From NCBI GenBank assembly GCA_017432405.1, contig JAFRJF010000180.1, forward strand, positions 1 to 35,878: DNA of 35,878 nt, in the 5' to 3' direction. Position 1 is the first letter of the stretch; the number at the start of each line of letters is the position of its first letter. Shown in pieces: positions 23,034-31,800 of this stretch. The notes below the pieces were generated by a model. It worked only from the letters and a program-made list of their open reading frames with translations, did not search any database and was not told the DNA's origin. The translations under genes and the position numbers were made by a program. Source of the DNA: Clostridia bacterium (lineage in GTDB: Bacteria > Bacillota_A > Clostridia > Christensenellales > Aristaeellaceae).

Positions 23034-23435
23034 TCATGGCGGCTCGAAGCGCACCACGACCCGCGTCGTTGGATTCACCGTTGTCCCGGCGGCGGGCGAC
23101 TGGCTGACCGCCAGCCCGCTGCCCTCGACTTGCAGCGCCAGCCCGCAGGACTTCAGCAGCCGGTTGACCTCGGTCACCGGCATGCCCGTCACGTCGGGCA
23201 CCGTCACCGCGCCGCCCAGCTCCGTCGGCCCGGCCACGTACAGCATCACCAGCGCCCCGGCGTTCATCTGCGCGCCGGCCGCCGGCAGCTGGCGGATCAC
23301 CCTGCCGCCCGCGCCGTCCAGCACGCTGTCCAGGCCGGCCTCCGACAGGGCCTTTCGGGCTTCGTCGACGCTCAGGCCGGTCACGTCCGGCACCGCCACC
23401 CGCTCGGCGGGCGGCTCGCCGGTGTCCGGGGCCAC
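23034..23435 (-). CDS. PASTA-domain tail of the PBP, displaced by a frameshift
   Basis: Encodes two PASTA repeats: VAVPDVTGLSVDEARKALSEAG... and VTVPDVTGMPVTEVNRLLKSCG..., each ending in the usual PAAGxxVxxG/TxVxxx pattern. It has no ribosome site or credible start of its own and is in the -1 frame relative to the transpeptidase ORF, which ends 18 codons into it. Restoring one C at 23435-23438 joins both frames as KSLAYLG-VAPDTGEPP. It is therefore the C-terminus of the SpoVD/PBP2-type protein rather than a separate gene. PASTA domains bind muropeptides or the wall. Confidence 0.85.
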   Translation of the reverse strand: MAPDTGEPPAERVAVPDVTGLSVDEARKALSEAGLDSVLDGAGGRVIRQLPAAGAQMNAGALVMLYVAGPTELGGAVTVPDVTGMPVTEVNRLLKSCGLALQVEGSGLAVSQSPAAGTTVNPTTRVVVRFEPP

Positions 23436-25156
23436 CCCAGGTAGGCCAGCGATTTTTCAAGGATCTCCTTCGCGTAGGGCGCAGCGGTCACGGAGCCGAA
23501 GTCCACCGGCACGTCCGCCTCGTCCACCACCAGCAGCACCGCGATGCGCGGGTCATTGGCCGGGGCAAAGCCCACGAAGGAGCCGATGTGGGTGTCCCGG
23601 GACACCACGCCGTCCACGTAGACCTGGGCCGTGCCCGTCTTGCCCCCCACGTGATAACCGGGGATATAGGCGTTCTTGCCGCCGCCCAGGGTCACCACGT
23701 CCTCCAGCAGCCGCCGCATCACGGCGGAGGTCTGTTCGGAGATGGGATGGCCCGTGACCTTCGGCGCGCCCCGCCGGATGACCGCGCCGCCGGCGTCGCT
23801 GACCGACTGGATCACCCAGGGCCGCATCAGCCTGCCGCCGTTGACGGCGGCGCACACGGCGGTGAGCAGCTGGATCGGCGTCACCGCCACCGACTGCCCG
23901 AAGCCGATTCGGGCGATGTCCACCCGCTTGACGACGCGCTTTGAGATCACGATGCCCTCGGCCTCGCCGGGGATGTCCACCCCGGTCCTCTTGCCGATGC
24001 CGAAGGCGTCCAGATACCGATACAGCCTGTCCGCGCCCAGCCGCAGGCCCATCTCCACGAACACCGGGTTGCAGGAGTTCTGCAGCGCCTGGGCGAAGGT
24101 CTCGGCGCCGTGGGGCTTGCCCCAGCAGCGGATTTTGCCCCCGTCCACCACCACGGAGCCCGCGCAGTAGAAGCCCTCGTCCACCGACACCAGCCCGGCG
24201 TCCAGCGCCGAGGCGGCGGTGATCACCTTGAAGGTGGAGCCCGGCTCGTAGGCGTCGGTGAGCGCGCGGTTGCGCATCCGGTCGGTCAGCGTCTCCACGT
24301 CGTTGCGCGGCGGGTCGTTCAGGTCGTAATCCGGCTTGTTGACCATCGCCAGGATCTCGCCGGTGGCCGGGTCCATGGCCAGCACCCGCACGGCCTTTGC
24401 GTTGTTGACCTCCAGCGCCTCCCTGGCGGCCTGCTCGGCGAAGCTCTGTATGGAAGCGTCGATGGTCAGCGTCACAGAACCGCCGTTGACCGCGGCCACG
24501 TATTCCGTCTCGCCGTAGCCCAGGGCGCGGCCCTTGCCGTCCACCTGGGAAAGCACCCGGCCCGCCTTGCCGGAGAGGTAGCGGTCCAGCGACTGCTCCA
24601 GCCCCGCCTGGCCCACGCCGTCGATGGTGGTCAGGCCGATCAGCTGGGCGGCGAAGGCGCCCATGGGATAGTAGCGCTTGCTCTCCTCCTCCAGGTACAG
24701 CCCGTTCAGCGCGTCGGAGCCCGCGGCGGCGTGCTCCGCCTTCATGCGCTTGAGCTGCTGGGCCGTCTCCCGGGGCAGCTGGCGCTTCAGCGTGACGCCG
24801 CCCTTGCCGGTGTCCGACACCTTCCTCTGAATGACGGCGGCCTCCTCGTCCAGCACCGGGGCCAGCAGCGCGGCGAAGCGGGCGGCGTCCACCACCTGGC
24901 GCGGGCTGGCGGAGGCCGTGTAGGCCGTGGCGCTCTGGGCCAGCACGGCGCCGTTTCGATCCAGTATGCGGCCCCGGGTGGGCCGTATGGCGCTCTCGCT
25001 GGTCCACTGGGACTGGGCCCTGCGCTGCAGCGCCCTGCCCTGGACGACCTGCAGCCAGAACAGCCGCCCGCCCAGCGCCGATAAAAGCATGAAGAAGATG
25101 GCCATACATAGCGCAAGGCGGCGACGGATGACCGGCCCTGTGAGAACCAAGCGCAC
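23381..25156 (-). CDS. Class B penicillin-binding protein (SpoVD/PBP2-like), frameshifted
   Basis: Septal or spore-type transpeptidase. One N-terminal helix (about 13-35), a dimerisation domain with RPTRGRILDRNG (58-69), and the catalytic domain with STFK (307-310, active Ser307), SCN (361-363) and KTGTA (506-510), all intact. The frame shifts at about residue 574 in a run of G (CCCC at 23435-23438 on the + strand). The last 18 residues are then out of frame and the two PASTA domains (23034-23435) are lost. Repaired, the protein is about 707 residues, normal for SpoVD. It would act with FtsW. Start is GTG 25156 or TTG 25150; GGGGAGG is close upstream. Confidence 0.9.
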   Translation of the reverse strand: MRLVLTGPVIRRRLALCMAIFFMLLSALGGRLFWLQVVQGRALQRRAQSQWTSESAIRPTRGRILDRNGAVLAQSATAYTASASPRQVVDAARFAALLAPVLDEEAAVIQRKVSDTGKGGVTLKRQLPRETAQQLKRMKAEHAAAGSDALNGLYLEEESKRYYPMGAFAAQLIGLTTIDGVGQAGLEQSLDRYLSGKAGRVLSQVDGKGRALGYGETEYVAAVNGGSVTLTIDASIQSFAEQAAREALEVNNAKAVRVLAMDPATGEILAMVNKPDYDLNDPPRNDVETLTDRMRNRALTDAYEPGSTFKVITAASALDAGLVSVDEGFYCAGSVVVDGGKIRCWGKPHGAETFAQALQNSCNPVFVEMGLRLGADRLYRYLDAFGIGKRTGVDIPGEAEGIVISKRVVKRVDIARIGFGQSVAVTPIQLLTAVCAAVNGGRLMRPWVIQSVSDAGGAVIRRGAPKVTGHPISEQTSAVMRRLLEDVVTLGGGKNAYIPGYHVGGKTGTAQVYVDGVVSRDTHIGSFVGFAPANDPRIAVLLVVDEADVPVDFGSVTAAPYAKEILEKSLAYLGWPRTPASRPPSGWRCRT

Positions 25157-25178
25157 CCCTCCCCGCCCAAAGGAATTT

Positions 25179-25544
25179 TTAATCCAATTCCCCAGCGCCG
25201 GTGTTTTCGGCGCTCTGCGCGGTTGTGCCGTAGGACAGCCCGGACAGGTTCACCATCCGAAGCTGCGTATCGTCGGGCAGCTGCATGCCCAGGGCCTGCG
25301 CCCTGGCCGTAATCCTGTCGCGATTGTGGAATTGCTCCAGGCTGTGGTTCAGATTGTCGATGCGGCTTGCCAGGTCCCTGGCCTCGGTTCGGGCCGCGAA
25401 GGTCTGCTTGCTCTGGTTGGAAAGCTGCACCATCATGGTGATCTGGGCGACGACGCCGAGGAGCACCACCACCGCGAAGGCGATCATGAGCCTGCGATTC
25501 AGCTTCTGCTCCCGCATCCTGCTGGAGGTATGCTTCCTGTTCAT
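25179..25544 (-). CDS. ftsL: FtsL-like cell-division protein
   Basis: 121 residues: basic cytoplasmic tail, a single membrane helix (about 19-42) and an extracytoplasmic coiled-coil segment (about 45-90) ending in a short NRDRITARAQALGMQLP motif typical of FtsL/DivIC proteins. Position between mraZ and the PBP identifies it, since sequence conservation in this family is low. It would form the FtsL-DivIC-DivIB complex. rsmH, normally directly upstream, is absent: only 29 bases separate it from mraZ. Confidence 0.85.
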   Translation of the reverse strand: MNRKHTSSRMREQKLNRRLMIAFAVVVLLGVVAQITMMVQLSNQSKQTFAARTEARDLASRIDNLNHSLEQFHNRDRITARAQALGMQLPDDTQLRMVNLSGLSYGTTAQSAENTGAGELD

Positions 25545-25573
25545 ATCTATTCCTCCGCCACCAGGGGTAGAAC

Positions 25574-26038
25574 TCAGCCGTTCGGGTTGCTGTAGTAGCG
25601 GTCGTTCACATAGTCCAACAGCGCGCCGATGTCCGTCTCGGCCTTTTCGCAGGTCTCGACGAAGCGGTCCTCGTCCCAGATCTCCAGCCAGCGGCCCATG
25701 CCCGCGAAGCGGATCGCCTTGTCCATGCCCACCTTCTGGCGCAACACCGCCGGCAGCAGCACGCGGCCCTGACTGTCCAGGCTCTGGTTGGTAAAGGAGA
25801 AGGCCTTGATCAGGCGCACGTAGGCCATGCCCCGGGCGTCGCTGTCAGGTATGCGGTCCAGCCGCGCGCTCATGTCCTGCCACTTGTCGATGGGATACAG
25901 CGCGATGGCGTTGAACGCGTTGTTCAGGCCGATGGTGAACCCTTCGCCCAGCGCTTCCCGATAGGCGGCGGGGATGGTCGCCCTGCCCTTGGGGTCAATA
26001 TTATGCGTATAGTTGCCCGAAAATTCAGCGCCCGGCAT
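25574..26038 (-). CDS. mraZ: MraZ transcriptional regulator of the dcw cluster
   Basis: About 154 residues with two AbrB-like SpoVT folds, each with a DxxGR motif: NIDPKGRATIPAAYR and SLDSQGRVLLPAVLR. MraZ binds GTGG-containing repeats before its own gene and represses dcw transcription; four such repeats are at 26058-26103. ATG 26038 is preceded by GGGGGTG; GTG 26047 overlaps it. The C-terminal tail after the second domain is slightly longer than in E. coli. Confidence 0.94.
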   Translation of the reverse strand: MPGAEFSGNYTHNIDPKGRATIPAAYREALGEGFTIGLNNAFNAIALYPIDKWQDMSARLDRIPDSDARGMAYVRLIKAFSFTNQSLDSQGRVLLPAVLRQKVGMDKAIRFAGMGRWLEIWDEDRFVETCEKAETDIGALLDYVNDRYYSNPNG

Positions 26039-26057
26039 CGGATTCACCCCCTTTTCT

Positions 26058-26103
26058 CCACTTTGTACCCCACATTATACCACACCAATACTCTTTCCGC
26101 CAC
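26058..26103 (-). promoter_or_regulatory. mraZ promoter with MraZ-type GTGG repeats
   Basis: On the minus strand GTGG cores occur at 26100-26103, 26080-26083, 26070-26073 and 26058-26061, spaced 20, 10 and 12 bases. Two have the A-rich AAAGTGG form known for MraZ sites. TATAAT (26074-26079) lies between the second and third repeats, so binding would block transcription. The -35 element is poor. Confidence 0.7.
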
Positions 26104-26171
26104 TTTTTGACACTTATTTCATATCTTTTTGGATTTTTGTCATATTTTCGGCTCTTTACGAAGAATAAACA

Positions 26172-26229
26172 GAACGTGTGTTTGCATTCTGTACGCAGAT
26201 GTGCTATACTATGGGCAGAACATTTGTTT
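26172..26229 (+). promoter_or_regulatory. lexA promoter with two LexA boxes
   Basis: TTGCAT (26182-26187), a 17-base spacer and TATACT (26205-26210) make the promoter. GAACGTGTGTTT (26172-26183) and GAACATTTGTTT (26218-26229) match the Gram-positive SOS box GAAC-N4-GTTY with one deviation each. They lie at the -35 and just after the start site, as expected for autorepression. Confidence 0.8.
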
Positions 26230-26242
26230 GGAGGGAATAATC

Positions 26243-26842
26243 ATGCGCGCATCCCATGAGAATCAGCAGAAGATACTGGATTTTATCAAGTCGGAGATCG
26301 AGGACAAGGGCTATCCTCCGTCGGTGCGCGAGATCTGCGCGGCGGTGGGTCTGCGCTCCACCTCCACGGTGCACGCCCACCTGAACCACCTGGAGGCCCA
26401 GGGCCTGATCCGCCGCGACCCCACCAAGCCCCGGGCGCTGGAGGTGGTGGACGGCACCCAGCCCCGGGGGCGCAGCGTGCCGCTGGTGGGGCGCGTGACC
26501 GCGGGCCAGCCGATCCTGGCCATCGAAAACATCGACGAATACCTGACACTGCCCCAGAGCGTGCTGGGCCAGGGCAAGATGTTTTCGCTGCGGGTAGAGG
26601 GCGAGAGCATGATCGACGCCGGAATCATGGACGGGGACATCGTGGTGCTGCGCCAGCAGGACACCGCTGAAAACGGCGAGATCGTGGTGGCCATGACCGA
26701 CGAGGACGAGGCCACGCTGAAGCGCATCTACTACGAGGCGGACCGGGTGCGCCTGCAGCCGGAGAACCCCACGATGGCCCCCATCTACGTAAAGCGCGCC
26801 ACCGTGCTTGGCAAGCTGGTGGCGCTGATACGACAGTTCTGA
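26243..26842 (+). CDS. lexA: LexA SOS repressor
   Basis: 199 residues: winged-helix DNA-binding domain (1-65, with GYPPSVREICAAVGLRSTSTVHAHL), Ala87-Gly88 cleavage site in VGRVTAGQP, catalytic Ser122 in GESM and Lys160 in EATLKRIY. RecA filaments induce self-cleavage after DNA damage. ATG 26243 has GGAGG about 8 bases upstream. It is divergent from mraZ, so DNA-damage control and the division cluster share an intergenic region. Confidence 0.97.
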   Translation: MRASHENQQKILDFIKSEIEDKGYPPSVREICAAVGLRSTSTVHAHLNHLEAQGLIRRDPTKPRALEVVDGTQPRGRSVPLVGRVTAGQPILAIENIDEYLTLPQSVLGQGKMFSLRVEGESMIDAGIMDGDIVVLRQQDTAENGEIVVAMTDEDEATLKRIYYEADRVRLQPENPTMAPIYVKRATVLGKLVALIRQF

Positions 26843-26844
26843 AG

Positions 26845-26885
26845 AAAAAAACTGATTTGCCGCAACGCGACAAATCAGTTTTTTT
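26845..26885. terminator. Bidirectional terminator between lexA and the DUF6273 gene
   Basis: AAAAAAACTGATTTG (26845-26859) pairs perfectly with CAAATCAGTTTTTTT (26871-26885), giving A/T runs on both sides. It serves lexA rightwards and the DUF6273 gene leftwards. The stop codon of the latter (26884-26886) overlaps it. The core is related to the hairpins at 179-205 and 33867-33893. Confidence 0.9.
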
Positions 26886-27579
26886 ACACCTTCAACAGCA
26901 CCCACACCGCAGGCCGCACGCCGCCGCCCTCGTAGTCGATGTGTATGCCGTTTTCGTAGATGGTGCCGTCGTCGTAGACGGCCACGGTGCTGAACAGGTT
27001 GCTGCCGGGGCAGCGCAGCCACCACCATTCGCTGCCGGCCCTTTCGGCCGGGTCGGGCATGTAGCGCTCGATCTCCTCGACCCCGGGGACGTGCACCCGG
27101 TCCATGGTGTCCGGGCCGCCCTGGGTGTAGAATTTGCGGTTGCGCAGATTTTGCAGCTTGTTGGGGACGATCTTCATCCGCTCCGCAGGGGTGAAGGCGG
27201 CCTCCAGGAAATCCTTGTTCAACCACTTGCGCAGCGAGCAATCCGACCAGGTGGCGTCCTCCAGCGTGGTGCGGTGGTAGCAGCGGCGGGTGACGATTTC
27301 CTTGGCCAGCAGCAGGCGCATCTTGCCCCGCTGGTCCACGATCCGCCAGCGGATGGGCTTCCCCTCGAAGCTGCCGAAGGTCACCGTGCAGCCCGGCATA
27401 TGGGCCAGCAGCGTTTCACACTTTTCGATATAGGACGCGGACTGCTTGTAATCGGAAATCTGCCGGAACAGCCCCTCGGCCTGGCGCAGGTCCTCCGCCC
27501 CGGCATAGTGCAGGAATTTGTCCTTGGCCTGCTGATAGATGCCCTCCTGCCCGGCATTTTGGTTCAGTTCATTCGACAT
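26884..27579 (-). CDS. DUF6273-domain protein
   Basis: 231 residues, no signal peptide. Residues about 10-60 look helical and repeat-like (ARxLFxxISDYKQSASYIEKC pattern seen before this domain). The rest matches DUF6273: FGSFEGKPIRWRIVDQRG, LLAKEIVTRRCY, TWSDCSLRKWLN, FLEAAFTPAERMKI, WWWLRCPGS and GVRPAVWVLL. Function is unknown; the domain is common in Clostridia and may bind ligands. It has its own promoter and shares a terminator with lexA. Confidence 0.82.
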   Translation of the reverse strand: MSNELNQNAGQEGIYQQAKDKFLHYAGAEDLRQAEGLFRQISDYKQSASYIEKCETLLAHMPGCTVTFGSFEGKPIRWRIVDQRGKMRLLLAKEIVTRRCYHRTTLEDATWSDCSLRKWLNKDFLEAAFTPAERMKIVPNKLQNLRNRKFYTQGGPDTMDRVHVPGVEEIERYMPDPAERAGSEWWWLRCPGSNLFSTVAVYDDGTIYENGIHIDYEGGGVRPAVWVLLKV

Positions 27580-27611
27580 CTATATACCCCTTCCCGGTAT
27601 TTTATGGAGTC

Positions 27612-27640
27612 AGTATAACACCCCAGGGGGGTATTGTCAA
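27612..27640 (-). promoter_or_regulatory. Promoter of the DUF6273 gene
   Basis: TTGACA (27635-27640), a 17-base spacer and TATACT (27612-27617) on the minus strand. The spacer is filled by an imperfect G/C palindrome (ACCCCCCTGGGGTG), which could be a repressor site. Confidence 0.78.
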
Positions 27641-27680
27641 GGGACAGCCAGGTTAAATGTAAATAAGGAGACATGCCAAA

Positions 27681-28895
27681 CTACTCCTCCACCGTTATGA
27701 CACCCTTCAGCAGGTAGTGGAACGTGGGCCAGGAGGTGCCGGCGTTTTCCCTGTACCCCTGGGTCAGGTCCACGGTATCGTCGGGATGGTCGGGATCGAC
27801 GCCGGTATAATTGCCCTTGAACACATCCAGCGTGCCCTTGCGCAGGGCGTCGATGGCCTTGTCCAGCTTTTCGTCGGTGCCGTAGGGGGCAAGCTGGCGG
27901 TTCAGCTCGGTCAGCTCCACCCAGCCCTGGTCGAAGCCGGCGCACATATCGTTGCCGAAGGCGGCGCCGGGTATGCTCTTCTCGATCTCCCGGCCCTCCA
28001 ACAGCGCCTCCACCGCGCCCACCACATAGGGGGTCCAGTTGACCCGGGTGCCCACCAGCGACGTGGACGGGGCGATGTCCACCATGCTCTGGTTGTAGCC
28101 CACGTGGATCACGGGACGGCCCACCTTGGCCTCCTCGCAGGCCATGGCGGGACCGATGGTGTCGGTATGCTGGCCGATCACCACGCAGCCCTCGTCGATC
28201 AGGGCCCTGGCGCAGGCCTTTTCCCGGCTGTAGCTGCTCCAGGCGTGGGTATAGCGCACGCGCATGGTCGCCTCCGGCGCCACGGAGCGCACGCCCAACA
28301 GGAACGCGGTGTACCCGGAGACCACCTCCACCGAGGGATAGGCGCCGACATAGCCCACCAGCGCGCCGTCGGCGCCTATGACGCGGTTGTCGATCATTTC
28401 CCGCAGCTTGAGCCCCGCGGCGATGCCGCTGACGTAGCGGGCCTGGTAGATGGCGCCGTTGAAGGTATGGTAATTCTCCGGGTAGTCGTCGTGGTTCGCG
28501 GCATTGTAGGAGGTCTGGCAGAACTGCACGTTCGGGTATTGCCGCGCGGCCTCGACGATCTGGTCGCTGTAGTTGTTGGTGAATATGATCGAGCAGCCGT
28601 CCTTCACCAGGGCGCGCAGCGGGTCCTCGCACTCGTCCTCGGGCACGTTGGTGTGGGCGTAGACGCGCACCCGGTCCGGCAGCCGGGCCTCCAGCGCCTC
28701 CTGGGCCAGCATGAAATTGTAGGTATAGGGCGTGCTCTCATCGTTTTCGTAGATGAAGCCTACCTTCAGGGCGTCCACCCGGACGGCCCCGTCCCACACG
28801 GAATACACCATGCTGAAGGCCGCGACCACCAGCAGCGCCGTCACGATCGTGGTTATGTATACCCGCTTCATACCCGTCGTCACCCATCCCTTCAT
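27681..28895 (-). CDS. BMP-family extracytoplasmic binding protein with N-terminal anchor
   Basis: 404 residues. A hydrophobic segment (about 12-33) without lipobox Cys or clear cleavage site suggests a membrane-anchored form. The rest is a Bmp/PnrA-like (PF02608) periplasmic fold: LKVGFIYENDES, YARYVSGIAAGL-type segment, LVGYVGAYPSVEVVSGYTAF, and IGQHTDTIGPAMACEEA. Family members bind purine nucleosides or similar ligands. The ATG overlaps the HD-GYP gene stop (ATGA), so the two are translationally coupled. No permease or ATPase gene is adjacent, so I infer a sensory rather than transport role. ATG 28871 is an alternative start. Confidence 0.88.
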   Translation of the reverse strand: MKGWVTTGMKRVYITTIVTALLVVAAFSMVYSVWDGAVRVDALKVGFIYENDESTPYTYNFMLAQEALEARLPDRVRVYAHTNVPEDECEDPLRALVKDGCSIIFTNNYSDQIVEAARQYPNVQFCQTSYNAANHDDYPENYHTFNGAIYQARYVSGIAAGLKLREMIDNRVIGADGALVGYVGAYPSVEVVSGYTAFLLGVRSVAPEATMRVRYTHAWSSYSREKACARALIDEGCVVIGQHTDTIGPAMACEEAKVGRPVIHVGYNQSMVDIAPSTSLVGTRVNWTPYVVGAVEALLEGREIEKSIPGAAFGNDMCAGFDQGWVELTELNRQLAPYGTDEKLDKAIDALRKGTLDVFKGNYTGVDPDHPDDTVDLTQGYRENAGTSWPTFHYLLKGVITVEE

Positions 28896-31800
28896 TCATC
28901 CTTTTTGGCCGGATACAGTGCGTTCAGGTCGATCTTGCCCTCGTCGATCAACCGCAGCATGATGTCCACGATCTGCGGGTCGAACTGGGTGCCCCTGCCG
29001 TTCTTCATCTCATTCAGCACATAGCCGAAATCCATCTGCTTGCGATAGACGCGGTTGGCGGTCATGGCGTCGAAGGCGTCCGCCACGCCGATGATGCGCC
29101 CGTACAGCGGTATCTCCTCGCCCTTCAGGCCGTCGGGATAGCCCCGGCCGTCGTAGCGCTCGTGGTGGTAGCGCGCGCCCTCCACCACGTTTTCGATCAG
29201 CGTGAAGTCCTTCAGGATCTCCGCGCCCCGGGTGACGTGGGATTTCATGATCGCGTACTCGTCGTCATCCAGGCGGGCGGGCTTGTTGAGTATGCGGTCC
29301 GGTATGCCGATCTTGCCGATGTCGTGCATCAGCGCGGCCCGCCGCAGGTTTTCGCATTCCTTGTCGCTGAAGCCCAGCTCCCGGGCGATCATCACCGAAT
29401 ACTGGGACACCCGCTGGGAATGCTGGCTGGTGCGCTCATCCTTGGCATCCACGGCCTTGGCAATGGCGATGATGGTCTCGTTGCCCATCTGAATCTGCTG
29501 CTGCATCAGGGCCATCTCGTGGGCCTGGCGCTCCAGCGCGCGCTGCATGCGCCTGCGCTGGCTGTACCAGGTGATCCAGATGACCGCCAGCATCGGCACC
29601 ACCAAGATGTAGGCGATGAACCAGGGGTTGTCGTAAATCTCCCTGGCCTTGACAAGCGTGTAATCCCGCTCGCCCAATATGTTGCCCATGTTGTTGTCGA
29701 ACACCGCCAGGTGGAAGGTGTAGGTGCCGGTGGACAGGTTGGTATAGGTGATGGCGCCCAGCCCGCTCTGGGGCACGATATTCCAGTCCGTGTCGAAGCC
29801 CTCCAGCCAGTAGCCCACATAGGGGTCCTGTATGGTGTAGTTGATGATCTCCGGCATCAGCTCTACCTTGCTCACGCCGCGCCCGATCTCGATGGTGCTG
29901 CGGCGGCCCACGCTCTTAACCGTATTGTCCAGCTTCACGCTCTTTACCGACATGCGGTAGGCGTTGATGCCCGAGGTATAGTGCTCGGTGTCGATGATGA
30001 AAACGCCCTTGTCGCAGGGCAGGAACAGGTCGCCGTGCTCGTCGCGGTAATTCCAGGAATTGGCGGTCAGGGCGCTGGTCAGGCCCCGGCGGGCATCCAG
30101 CAGGTCATAGGTGATGGACTCGCTGTCCGAGAGCAGCTCGTCCCGGTCCACCACATAGATGCCCGCGCTGCTCATCACGAACAGCGTGTTCCTGTCCCGG
30201 GCCCAGATGTCGTAGTTGTTATAGTAAGGAAAGCTGTCCAGGCTGCGGATGGCCCCGGCCTCGTCCATGTAGCACAGGCCATTGCTGGTGACGATGAAGA
30301 CGCCCTGGCCCTTGGGATCGGGCACGGTGCGCAGTATGACCTCGGAGCTGAGCCCGTCGTCCCGGGTCAGCATGCGGTCCACCCTGCCGTCCACCAGCAC
30401 CGCGATGCCGTCGCCGTCGGTGCCGGCCAGTATGGTGCCGTCGGGCAGCTCGGTCACCGTGAGGATCATCGAATTGATCAGGCCGTCGGCATAGCCGATG
30501 GTTTCGACGATCTCGTGATCCCGGATGAAGCTGATGCCGGTGTCGCCGCCGGCCATGACGGTGCCGTCGGACAGCTCCGTCACCACCCTGGCCCGGTTGC
30601 CGAAGCTGCCGCTGTCGCTGTTGTACAGGTGCTCCGTGCCGTCGGGCTCCACCTCCAGGAGGCCGCTTCCGTAGGTGCAGACCCACAGGTGATCCGACGA
30701 ATCCACCAGCAGGCAGCGTATGCGCACGCCGTCCAGCTTCTCAGTCAGGGCGTTGGTGATTCGCTTCTTGCACGACGCGTCCACAACGTCCAGGCCCTTG
30801 TCGGTGCCGAAGTAGTAATCGTCCTGCCAGCGCGTCACCGCGTTGACCACCCGGTTGGGCATGCCCACGGTGGTGTACACGTCCTTGAAGGACGAGGGCG
30901 CCATGCGCAGCAATCCCAGGCGCGACGAGGTGAACCACAGGTTGCCCTGGTAGTCGATCAGCATGTTGTCGATGGAATTGTTGAACGCGTTGGTGTTGAC
31001 GGGCTCGAATTCGTTTTCCCGGCTGATGTACCCCACGCCGTTGTCGGCGGAGATGAACAGCTCGCCGTCGCCGACGTAGTACAGGTCGTTGATGTGATTC
31101 AGGCCCTCGCAGGTGCGCACCGTCTTTTCGTCAAAATAGCCCTTATCCACCTCGAACACGTAGATGTGGTTGGTGGAGGTGCCCGCCAGCAGCACGCCGT
31201 CCGGGTCAAAGCAGACGCTGTTGAACAGCTCCTCGCCCTCCGGCAGCTGCAGCGAGCTCTGAACCACGCCCTTGCGCATCAGAAACAGCCTGCCGTCGGA
31301 GGTGACCGCCGCCACGTTGCCGTCGTCGTCCGCGGCGATCTTGTCTGCGTAGTTCACCTCCCGGAGGGTGTTGACCCGCCTGAGGCCGTTTTTGAGGGTC
31401 AGGATCTGCATACTGCCCGTGGTGCCCACATAGTAATAGCCGTCGGAGCTCTGTATGATGGAGCGCACCGAATTGGAGGGCAGGCCCCTGGACTGATCCA
31501 CCACGTTGGAGATGCGCTCGTTGATGCAGATGGACAGACCGTTGTCGTTGGTGCCGATCCACAGGCGGCCCTCCTCGTCCACATACAGGCAGTTCACATT
31601 GCGCACGGACTCATACCCGTCCATCCAGGTGAATTCCCGCCCGTTGTAGCGGTACAGGCCTGCATAGGTGCCGATCCAGAGGATGCCGTCGTTGGTCTGG
31701 GCGATGTCGTTGGCCTCGCCGCAGGGCAGGCCGTTGTTGCTGTTGTAGACGGTCTGCACGTAGTCGTTGTAGTCGATGGCCTCGGGCTCCTCGGCCCGGG

